Shown here: positions 28,801 through 34,215 of the stretch, piece after piece | Numbering within the stretch: position 1 is the first letter of the stretch | Layout of the letters: each line of letters opens with the position of its first letter | NCBI RefSeq assembly: GCF_018613195.1 | Contig: NZ_JAGGQQ010000008.1 | Span: 124,001-188,000, forward strand | Reading direction: 5' to 3' | Source of the DNA: Bacillus sp. ISL-45 | GTDB taxonomy: Bacteria; Bacillota; Bacilli; Bacillales; Cytobacillaceae | Length of the DNA: 64,000 nt | Program-made: the position numbers and the translations under genes | The notes under the pieces: generated by a model | Databases searched by the model: none | What the model was told of the DNA's origin: nothing | What the model saw: the letters and a program-made list of their open reading frames with translations, nothing else

Positions 28801-31260
28801 AAGCCAGAAACCGAAACAGGAAAAGACAAGAGTGGAAATGGAAACAATGGTAATGGTAAAGACAGCAAGGGCAAAGGGAAAAACGAGAAATCACCGCTGG
28901 CATGCGGGCCAGATGGAAGCATGGAACTTGACCCTGAGTCCATCCAGAACAACGATCTGCCAGACTATTTAATCGAGCCGCAAAGCAAGGTACAATACAC
29001 GTACGATGCAGCAGGCAACCGCCTGTCGATGACCAATGATGAAGTTACGGTTCATTATGCATACAATGCCTTGAATCAGCTGACTTCGGACGGCAGCACG
29101 AACTATTCGTATGATAAGAATGGAAACATCATCTCAAAAGCAGGCAATGAAGGTGAAGTTAACTATTCATATAACAACACAGACCAGTTAACTTTGGCAG
29201 AGTTTGAGGATGAAAGCTATGTCAGCTATTCCTACGATGGTTTGGGCCGGAGAGTTTACCGGGAGGAAATGTCCTGGAAGGATCGTGACGGGATCAAAAA
29301 GGGGCAGGGCAAGGAGAAGGGCAATAACGGAAAAGGCGAAGAAAAAAGAAATGAAAACGCCAATAAGCAGAACGGTAAAGGAAACGGAAAAGCCTCCTGC
29401 GCTGATGAAGCTGTAAAACCTGGAAAGGGACAGGGACCATTCAATAATCCGGGACAGGGCAAGAAAATCGGACTGTACAAGAAATATGGCGAAAATGGCC
29501 AGGACCATGTTTACCATAAGGAAACTACTTATTTATATGAAGGATTATCAAATGTCCTCAATAAAGAGTACAGCGCATCTGGTTCTCCATATGCCGAATA
29601 TTATAACGGCCCGGATAATCAGATTGTTTCCCGTAAAATGTTCGGCCTGCATGGTTTGTCCAACCCAGCGCATGACCCGGATTTGAAAACAACTGGCGGT
29701 CTTCTGTACTATCAGTATGATGGGACAAGAACCGTTTCGGAAGTGACTGACCGCCATGGCGACATCATTGAGCGGTACCGTTACGACGCCTTTGGAGGCA
29801 TCTTTACAGGAACGACCTCTCCATACAATTATCATGGCTACACAGGCATGAGGTATGATGGGAAGACAGGCCTTGTGGACATGAATGCGCGCTGGTATGC
29901 ACCGGCTGCAGGAAGGTTCATGACGGAAGACACGTATCCGGGAGAACAGAACCGTACACAGACATTGAACCGATATTCCTATGTCCTGAACAATCCTGTG
30001 AACCTATGGGACCCGACAGGACATATGGCCGAAGCGGTTGTCGGCACAAGCATTACAATGCCGGGAGGATTTGCAGATTTACCTGAATGGGTTAGGCCAT
30101 ATCAAACAGGAGAAGTCGTAGATCCGGATAACAAACGCTTTTCTACCATGTGGGTAGCAAAGTACAAAAGTCCAATCTATAACGAAACACCAACAGCCCT
30201 GATTTCGACTGAACAGGAAGAGAGATTCTACCGTCAGACATACCAGAAGACAAAGACAACCACATGGTATTATGATTATCAGAGATATGAAGATATGGTA
30301 GAACATCGACAGCCGCGAGGGCTGATCTATACCGATTATTTCCAGGAAACCCTCACATACCAGTGGAGCGATGAACTAAGTGCCGAGGAAGTAGCCAATC
30401 AAAACCAGGAAGATATCGCCAACTATGGAATCCCGCCCTATGCCAGCATCGTCTCAAGGCAGGTATCCATGCCGCAGCAGTATAATCGGTATGTGCAGAA
30501 GCAAATCGAGCAGCACTTTAAATCGATCCAGCCAGCTGCGCCTAAACCGCCAAAAGCAAAATCCGGCAAGGGCAAGGGAACACTATCATTTGGCCTTGAT
30601 TTCATTCCGTTCGTGGGCACAGCCAAAGCCTTCCAGCAAGCCTTCATCGGCCAGGATCTGGTAACAGGCAAGACCCTTTCCACAGGAGAAAGATGGGCAG
30701 AAGGAATAGGCGGAGTGATGTCCTTCATCCCAATCCCAGGCATGAAGCATGTAGGGAAATACGGGGTCGAGGGATTAATTTCTATTTCTGATGACGCATG
30801 GGGTGCAGGCAAGCAGCTTGTTGAGCACTCGGATGATTACGTTCCGTTGCTTAAGGAGCCTGCAGCCGGGGACAATATAGGGATTATGTTGAGGCCTCAG
30901 GGTACGGGTAATAATAATGTTAAATCTCCTAACCTACAGACAGGTAAAGGATATGATGCAGGTGATGCTCCTGTACGTATTGAAGGTCCATGGACAATTA
31001 ATGATTTAAAGCAAGGTTTATTGGGGCATTCGCCAAGGGGACTTAATAAACCAGATTTACATCATGGTGGACAAATGCCAGGCGGAGCAAAGCATGAGAT
31101 AATTCCTTCGCAACATCGAAATAATTCAACGCTTCACCAGAATAAATATAATCAAGGTGTTACTCCTGAAATGCGTCAATCAGATAGGCAGTTGCATTGG
31201 TGGTATAGAGCTAGGGAACAAGGTGCCGATGAAATATTACCGGAATGGATCTACGATTAA
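22822..31260 (+). CDS. RHS/YD-repeat polymorphic toxin (WapA-like) with HNH/LHH-type C-terminal nuclease
   Basis: 2812 residues from GTG 22822 (RBS AAGGAAGGGG, 8 nt). Signal peptide (to about residue 30, YPANAFAE). A DUF6531-like entry region (ITRDYSSNNEESGPFGKGW) is followed by dozens of YD repeats to about residue 1850 that form the RHS shell. Two Gly/Asn/Lys-rich low-complexity inserts interrupt it (about 1855-2045 and 2150-2225). The RHS-associated core ends near 2400 (YNYHGYTGMRYD, NARWYAPAAGRFMTED, YVLNNPVNLWDPTG). A PT-TG-like pre-toxin segment follows (SFIPFVGTAKAFQQAFIG), and the tip has PDLHHGG (His2747/His2748), IIPSQHRN and a further LH, resembling LHH-type HNH/Endo VII nucleases. 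It is a contact-dependent toxin exported to kill relatives; an immunity gene follows. Control by c-di-GMP is predicted from the leader. Confidence 0.92.
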   Translation: MRLKRSISIFFAVLLLFSSIAVYPANAFAEKKAYEQEFYSNPDNLLSLLPETNSYKPAMNPAQGISPAGVPNASPEVPNSDVSPRRQQEAPPVDNSAEEPPVKIESGFLELKEENVSVPQVLQPFGITRDYSSNNEESGPFGKGWTTSLDSRLQMYAEYAMGEFRQDGSTQNYDFEKKDPNGYITEYDGDKMTNYELHKGEYKPAENGDVLTRKEKDEYTVVTKDKTTYTYYGYYAPWREEQSAKAGKMIKRTDRYGNSIKYDYNNSGQLTAMTDDSGRTVKINWQGKQISEIINPENKKIVFTYDDAKRLKKVDYPGNKTTIYSYDSAGRISGITNGENETTSFTYDSKNRVEIVKGPDGKLICSYEYSTDGSNKLTKVIKENALNDKWTYEIKNDKVAKATNPIGDVTSFSYNDNGKMTKMVSKTGTESFTYDDKDRLETKTDIFGTKTTYKYEDPWNLVKSISDTNGKSVSFKYGQNGKLEKKTENGIESAYGYDSKGKMLWTKDSSGHQMDFVYDSFGNLREVKNAKSETTYYNFNTMGQLQNVQEPSGQKEIYEYNADGYVSKVTFADGKSIGYTYDKAGRLKTLTDKQGRETVHNYYSTGRLKDITNPAGQTFSYTYDDAGRVKNVTGPGNQASSYEWDELGRLLNYQSIQGTTSYVYGEHGPDKVVSPGGTLEYKYDPNGQVEQVKDQLGRTTVYTYTAAQQVETIKDPSGRIQKYQYDSAGRLKKETSFDGQTVEYGYNDLGLLEEKVYSDKTKEAYFYDAARQLYKKTFRDGTEEWYTYYPGGKIETVKNALGEVTRYVYDRNGQVSEVTNPEGGKTSYKYTPDGLLALSVNALEQETSYEYDELGRLKKITGPEDSTQTYKYDSLNRLVESTDVKGGVHKWAYDIEDNTTVYERPDGNKLKYKYDQSGQLIEFVNAMGEKTSWQYDKAGRPKEIADALGQKTTLLYNELDQIVKETMPGNIVIEYKYNEMGQLAEVTDPLKLKTTLNYDSFGRVTTMTDVKGETVYSYDVMGRLLSMKNPLEHEIKWEYDKLGRVEKVLDPLGGLTEFRYNALGQPEYLKKANGAEQHMEYDLLGRLKSQRDPLGRETVYAYDEFGNLKETTDPLGQKTKMEYSPAGELLKVIDPAGHETQYQYDALGQLTKIINPLNQETAYQYDKAGRMTQVKLPNKAVTAYKYDDLGRATEIIDPMDGITTRKYDAGGNVIEEIDPMGKSTTFAYDPAGRILSQKDRRGETTSFEYHDKEGLMKIIDPAGGVVTQKFDALQQLVEEMDPLGHKTTYKYDALSRLTEVKDALGHSEKRTYDSVGNVLAFTNKKGSSTKYEYDLAGNMTGMVNPAGGRFSYQYDALNRLTAETNPDGGRTVYQYDKVGNLLQEKDPEGGSWSYQYDALGRNTKASDPLQRVTNYQFDAAGNIKEITDPAGGVTSFEYDLLSRVINRTNPEGESWKYKYNKAGYLLEEIDPLGNKTKYEYDAEGNLLSETDPLQHQTSYQYDEIGRPVEQTDAKGFKTSWTYDKAGNLLTAEDAAGAVTKFKYDPVNRLTEQISPLGNSSKFSYDQVGNVIKETNPAGSSTTYQYNSLNLLTGVVDAMAGTAQYEYDQMGQLLKQTDPNGNSRSWQYDKNGQAVSETNALGYQKGYSYDAAGQVKNMVSPNGIAAQFSYTPLGQVSAIDYGDELVSYQYDMAGRMTAMASPASEEKYQYDALGRLVLQDNVKLGKQLAYQYDAVGNMLEVTNSEDRTTVYTYDERNQMSSVKDPDDHLTTFEYDGLGREINRNLANGNGISRSYDQDGNLASIINKNADGILSSFDYQYDKNGNRILQTEEDGAQTKYKYDQMDRLIEVLYPEEKIRSLKQEPDTPNDGKNEGSSEEKKTGTSKGQKQKAAATSYSIAKNDGNGQGNGSEPSPKPDNDAADDAEPNPDAEENQDETASGKEDSKDQPGQGSGNGNGNGNGNDAGEEESGSDQEKGNGDQKDSEKGNGNDNGNGKPETETGKDKSGNGNNGNGKDSKGKGKNEKSPLACGPDGSMELDPESIQNNDLPDYLIEPQSKVQYTYDAAGNRLSMTNDEVTVHYAYNALNQLTSDGSTNYSYDKNGNIISKAGNEGEVNYSYNNTDQLTLAEFEDESYVSYSYDGLGRRVYREEMSWKDRDGIKKGQGKEKGNNGKGEEKRNENANKQNGKGNGKASCADEAVKPGKGQGPFNNPGQGKKIGLYKKYGENGQDHVYHKETTYLYEGLSNVLNKEYSASGSPYAEYYNGPDNQIVSRKMFGLHGLSNPAHDPDLKTTGGLLYYQYDGTRTVSEVTDRHGDIIERYRYDAFGGIFTGTTSPYNYHGYTGMRYDGKTGLVDMNARWYAPAAGRFMTEDTYPGEQNRTQTLNRYSYVLNNPVNLWDPTGHMAEAVVGTSITMPGGFADLPEWVRPYQTGEVVDPDNKRFSTMWVAKYKSPIYNETPTALISTEQEERFYRQTYQKTKTTTWYYDYQRYEDMVEHRQPRGLIYTDYFQETLTYQWSDELSAEEVANQNQEDIANYGIPPYASIVSRQVSMPQQYNRYVQKQIEQHFKSIQPAAPKPPKAKSGKGKGTLSFGLDFIPFVGTAKAFQQAFIGQDLVTGKTLSTGERWAEGIGGVMSFIPIPGMKHVGKYGVEGLISISDDAWGAGKQLVEHSDDYVPLLKEPAAGDNIGIMLRPQGTGNNNVKSPNLQTGKGYDAGDAPVRIEGPWTINDLKQGLLGHSPRGLNKPDLHHGGQMPGGAKHEIIPSQHRNNSTLHQNKYNQGVTPEMRQSDRQLHWWYRAREQGADEILPEWIYD

Positions 31261-31284
31261 TAATCTTTTTTGGAGTTGAATAGA

Positions 31285-31728
31285 ATGGACTATGTTGAGT
31301 TTCTTGAAATTGTTAATGAAACCAGAAATAAAAGACCGATATGGTTTGGACTTGAGTCAGAACCTAAAGGTAATGATAGTCAAATTGAGAAAGTTGAAAA
31401 AGCATTATCTCTTTCCCTGCCCGAAGAATATAAACGCTTTGTAAAAGAGTTTGGGGGTGGCTATTTCGCATTCACAAATATATTCTCAGTGAATGATCTT
31501 AGTGATTGGTTTATTGTCAACTTAAATGATCAAATTGGACTTGTTAAAACAAATTCCTTTTTAGCTTTTTCCGATATTGAAACTGGTGATTATTATGGGT
31601 TTACGCTTGAGAAAGGGGTTTGTGGTTCGAGAGTTATGTTCTATGACCATGAAATTAATAAAGTTGAAGAAACAAAGTATGAAAACTTATATGAATATAT
31701 TGTAGACGTTGGACTTAATCCTAGGTAA
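31285..31728 (+). CDS. SUKH (SMI1/KNR4-like) immunity protein
   Basis: 147 residues from ATG 31285, with GGAG 9 nt upstream; an earlier in-frame TTG at 31270 precedes that SD and is less likely. The hallmarks of the SUKH fold are the segment IEKVEKALSLSLPEEYKRF and the following FGGGYF, a tryptophan in LSDWFIVN, and an acidic C-terminal helix. SUKH proteins are the commonest immunity family next to HNH-type polymorphic toxins, and the gene begins 24 bases after the toxin stop. It should bind and neutralise the C-terminal nuclease in the cytoplasm. A terminator follows, closing the toxin-immunity unit. Confidence 0.88.
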   Translation: MDYVEFLEIVNETRNKRPIWFGLESEPKGNDSQIEKVEKALSLSLPEEYKRFVKEFGGGYFAFTNIFSVNDLSDWFIVNLNDQIGLVKTNSFLAFSDIETGDYYGFTLEKGVCGSRVMFYDHEINKVEETKYENLYEYIVDVGLNPR

Positions 31729-31752
31729 ATGTATCTATTTGTTACTTTAGAG

Positions 31753-31790
31753 CCTCGAAAAGTTTAAAACTTTCGAGGTTCTTTATTTTT
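31753..31790 (+). terminator. terminator of the RHS-immunity unit
   Basis: An 8-bp stem CCTCGAAA/TTTCGAGG (31753-31760, 31771-31778), extended by A-T pairs, is followed by TTCTTTATTTTT. Confidence 0.8.
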
Positions 31791-31799
31791 AGGGGTGAT

Positions 31800-31910
31800 A
31801 TGGGTGCAAGTGTAAAACCAATTAGCTCATTTGATAATCGAAGTGCAGGTGCTTATTTAGACCATAAGTTATTAAATTATCTGCATGGAACAAAAGTAAG
31901 AGTTATATAA
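31800..31910 (+). CDS. 36-codon orphan fragment, possible displaced toxin piece
   Basis: ATG 31800 has AGGGG 4 bases upstream and opens a 36-residue frame (MGASVKPISSFDNRSAG at its start). I do not recognise it. Lying just behind a polymorphic toxin operon and in front of other decayed modules, it may be a leftover of an older toxin C-terminus. It may also be chance. Confidence 0.3.
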   Translation: MGASVKPISSFDNRSAGAYLDHKLLNYLHGTKVRVI

Positions 31911-31999
31911 CGGAGGGATTAGAGAATGAGTGAGTTTTCTTTTAAGATGAAATTTTTTATTCACAGATTGCATTGTTTCAGTATGGGCTTGATAACCCT

Positions 32000-32122
32000 T
32001 TAATGATTGGAATGAAAATCATGTAAATTAGGGTTTTCGTTGAGAGATCGTTCAGTTTCCCGTGCTTTATATACATTTGAAAAGGTTTCGTCTGTCATGT
32101 TCTCCAGTTCTTTTCCTGCTGC
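32000..32122 (-). pseudogene. remnant paralogue of the 33132-33986 membrane protein gene
   Basis: The minus-strand frame from 32122 to the stop at 32000-32002 begins AAGKELENMTDETFSNVYKA. That matches SAGKELEASTDKTFNYIYDS in the C-terminal region of the protein encoded at 33132-33986 (11 of 20 identical, no gaps), on the same strand. An in-frame stop lies directly upstream (32123-32125), so only a short tail survives. Confidence 0.6.
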
Positions 32123-32151
32123 TTAGACTCAGACTTACATATCTCTGCATT

Positions 32152-32256
32152 AATCACTTGGGATTCCTCCAAAGAATACAATATGGTTTATTAGGTGGAG
32201 AGCCTATCCCAAGAATACTTGGTAAAATTAATCAAACTAAAAATTTTTTTCTGTAA
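32152..32256 (+). pseudogene. possible 3' tail of a displaced toxin
   Basis: The plus-strand frame ending ...GGEPIPRILGKINQ and stopping at 32254-32256 lies 12 bases before the immunity-like gene at 32269, the usual toxin-immunity spacing. The family is not recognised and the upstream part of the frame reads through the antisense remnant, so only the last 30 or so codons could be real. Confidence 0.25.
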
Positions 32257-32268
32257 GGATGTGACAAG

Positions 32269-32759
32269 GTGAAACTAGATAATAATGTGTTAGAGAGAAT
32301 AAAAAACATAAATTGGTTTGAAAACTGCGGTATGCAAGTAAACACTCAAATTAACATTCCAATAATTTATGTTAACTCATGGGAGGATGCTAAAGAAACA
32401 TACCAACTTCCTGATTGGGAAAATACAACTTTAGAAGCAAGGAATGAATTAACAAGTTTTCTACATAGTAAGTTTCGAGCGCAATATTCAATTTGGAATC
32501 AATTAGTTAGAGATGCTAAAACGTTTATTGATGTTGAGGTTATACCAAAAATTAATATTATAAAAGAAACAAATAATTTAGATGAAATATTTATTGATAG
32601 TGTAAAATGGGATATTTTAAACGCAATTATGGAAGGAACATTCAAAAATTGAATCTTAGAAAGACATTTTTCCTTGATTTACTAACTATTTATGAATCGG
32701 GAAATTTTGCTTGCGGTTGGAATGGAAAGTGGCCAGAAGGATCATTATTAGTTTATTAA
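32269..32759 (+). pseudogene. frameshifted immunity-like gene
   Basis: From GTG 32269 (AAGGA 9 nt upstream) a 127-residue frame ends at 32652 after NAIMEGTFKN. Directly afterwards, in another frame, IQKLNLRKTFFLDLLTIYES and then CGWNGKWPEGSLLVY continue to a stop at 32757-32759. The Trp/Gly-rich ending (CGWxGKWPxG then VY) looks to me like the normal C-terminus of a small family often found as immunity proteins in Bacillus toxin loci (from memory, unnamed). A single shift near 32640 (the sequence there has an A5 run) would rejoin the halves into a protein of about 160 residues. Either the gene is broken or there is a sequencing error. Confidence 0.6.
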
Positions 32760-32821
32760 TGGTACCGAATGAAACCATAAGAGAATAATTTTCTCTTTCG
32801 AAAATTACTAGGGGGATTAGA

Positions 32822-33071
32822 ATGGGGTTGCAGGAAACAAATGAGATTGATGTAATTAGTTTTAATAAAAATAATGGTGTAGTTACCTTAGGGATAATTG
32901 ATGCTTTGGATTGGGAAGATTTATTCTGTTTATGAGGTAGCAAGTGGAAATGATTTTGAAATTAAAGTATATTATAAAAATACTCTTCCACAATCAAGTT
33001 ACAATTTCCTTGAACAAGTATCCGGGATTATAAAAGGAGCTGGATTCGAATTCAGCTATGAAGTTGGTTAA
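32822..33071 (+). pseudogene. DUF6572-like gene with internal deletion and frameshift
   Basis: ATG 32822 follows a GGGGG-type SD. The frame begins MGLQETNEIDVISFNKNNG and continues VVTLGIIDALDWED, then stops early (LFCL). The other frame picks up immediately with KIYSVYEVASGNDFEIKVYY and ends at 33071 after GAGFEFSYEVG. Both halves match the start and end of DUF6572-type proteins as I remember them (small proteins common in toxin-immunity loci), but the central stretch of some 20 codons is gone. The break is at a GGAAGATTTATT junction, suggesting a deletion. Confidence 0.6.
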
Positions 33072-33084
33072 TAGTTCTGCGATA

Positions 33085-33129
33085 AAAGTGACAGGCACCT
33101 CCCAGCTTCTGGGAGGTGCCTGTCACTTT
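33085..33129. repeat. REP-like palindrome, copy 5
   Basis: Perfect 21-bp arms (33085-33105, 33109-33129), loop CTT. It separates the decayed modules from the stop of the minus-strand gene at 33132 and acts as its likely terminator. Outside the arms, TCTGCGATAAA left and TTTATATCGCAGA right extend the dyad imperfectly. Confidence 0.95.
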
Positions 33130-33131
33130 GT

Positions 33132-33986
33132 TTATATCGCAGACTTCGCTTTATCAATCAAAGCATTTTCACGTGCTGCTTTGGCGTTTTCGTATTGTGT
33201 CTTGAATTCGTTTGCTTCTGATGAGCTGAAACCTCTTGCTGTCAGGTCACTGACAAGGGAGTCGTAGATATAATTGAAGGTTTTGTCTGTGCTTGCTTCT
33301 AGTTCCTTGCCGGCTGATGTGTATTTGCGATAGAAATAGGTGAATGAAATGGATTCGCCGCTTTCCTTTTTCGCGCTGTACTCAGAGAAGGCTGTATTTA
33401 CAAGCGCGTCGATCTTCGCGTTCGCCTGTGCCTGCAGCTCTTCGAATGATGGACGGTAAGCGGCCTTAATCATTTCTGCTGTTACTTCAGGCTTCTTTTT
33501 TTCGACAGTCTTTTCTTCTTCTGCTGCATCCTCATCCGCCTTTTCCTCTTTCCCAGCAGACTCATCCTTTTTCTTGCCTTCCGTTACCTTTGTAGAAGTT
33601 TTCTTTGATTCCGTATCCTTTTTGCTTGCATCTGTATTAGAAGCTGAGCTTGTCCCGGCTTCGTTTCCACTGCCTGTATCAGAACTGGCAGCTTCGCTAT
33701 TGCTATCGTTTACAGTACCAGCCGAAGCAGCCTTGGAACCATCTGCTGCAGTATCTCCGCTGTCTCCGTCACTGTTTTCGGCTCCGTCTCCTTCACCTTC
33801 CTCTGTACCTTCAACCAAACTATCCAAATCAGGCAAAGCTACCTTGTATTCCGTCTTGGTGATTTCCTCTACCTTTTCATCGGCAACATCGTATTCCTTC
33901 ACATTCAGAAAATAATATAGTACACCTGCTGTACCCGCCAGCAGGATCAGGACCGTGGCAATAGCGATTTTAAACGACTTCTTCAT
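33132..33986 (-). CDS. single-pass membrane protein with Ser/Glu/Asp/Lys-rich linker, function unknown
   Basis: 284 residues. A short cytoplasmic start (MKKSFK) and one transmembrane helix (about 7-27, IAIATVLILLAGTAGVLYYF) are followed by a long low-complexity acidic/Ser-rich stretch (about 60-165, runs such as EGEGDGAENSDGDSGD and EEKADEDAAEEEKTVEKKKP). A folded-looking alpha-helical C-terminal part comes last (about 165-284, with FEELQAQANAKIDALV and AKKESGESISFTYFYRKYTS). I recognise no family. The helical domain probably sits outside the membrane at a distance set by the linker. A partial copy of the C-terminal domain survives 1 kb downstream at 32000-32122. SD AAGGAGAG lies upstream. 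Confidence 0.75.
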   Translation of the reverse strand: MKKSFKIAIATVLILLAGTAGVLYYFLNVKEYDVADEKVEEITKTEYKVALPDLDSLVEGTEEGEGDGAENSDGDSGDTAADGSKAASAGTVNDSNSEAASSDTGSGNEAGTSSASNTDASKKDTESKKTSTKVTEGKKKDESAGKEEKADEDAAEEEKTVEKKKPEVTAEMIKAAYRPSFEELQAQANAKIDALVNTAFSEYSAKKESGESISFTYFYRKYTSAGKELEASTDKTFNYIYDSLVSDLTARGFSSSEANEFKTQYENAKAARENALIDKAKSAI

Positions 33987-34114
33987 TCTGGGTGTTCTCT
34001 CCTTTTATTTGACAAATTCCTTAAAAACATTTAAATATTACCATAATATTGTCGGTAAAAGGAACGCTTTCTAGAAAAAGGTTATCGGAAAAATCTTCAA
34101 ATTAGCAAATTCCG

Positions 34115-34143
34115 TTGAATATGGTAAAAAAAACTAGTATGAT
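34115..34143 (+). promoter_or_regulatory. promoter of the C-terminal-SLH protein gene
   Basis: TTGAAT (34115-34120), a 17-base spacer and TATGAT (34138-34143) lie 72 bases before the TTG start. Confidence 0.55.
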
Positions 34144-34215
34144 AGTCTCATATTAAATAGACTCTACACAGAGAAAACGAAGTTAGAGCCAATAAGCAAA
34201 ACGGGGGAAAAAAGA

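Larger units (their letters stand above)
31911..32268. other. decayed segment without intact gene
   Basis: This stretch holds a 25-codon frame at 31926-32003 with a good SD (GGAGG) but no recognisable product, a minus-strand remnant of the 33132-33986 gene, and the end of a plus-strand frame just before the next immunity-like gene. No intact gene is seen. Confidence 0.5.

Noticed and set aside
28421-28972. 183-codon Met/Arg/Lys-rich frame inside the RHS gene
   Set aside because: It is the low-complexity insert of the RHS protein read in another frame, with no RBS and extreme composition.
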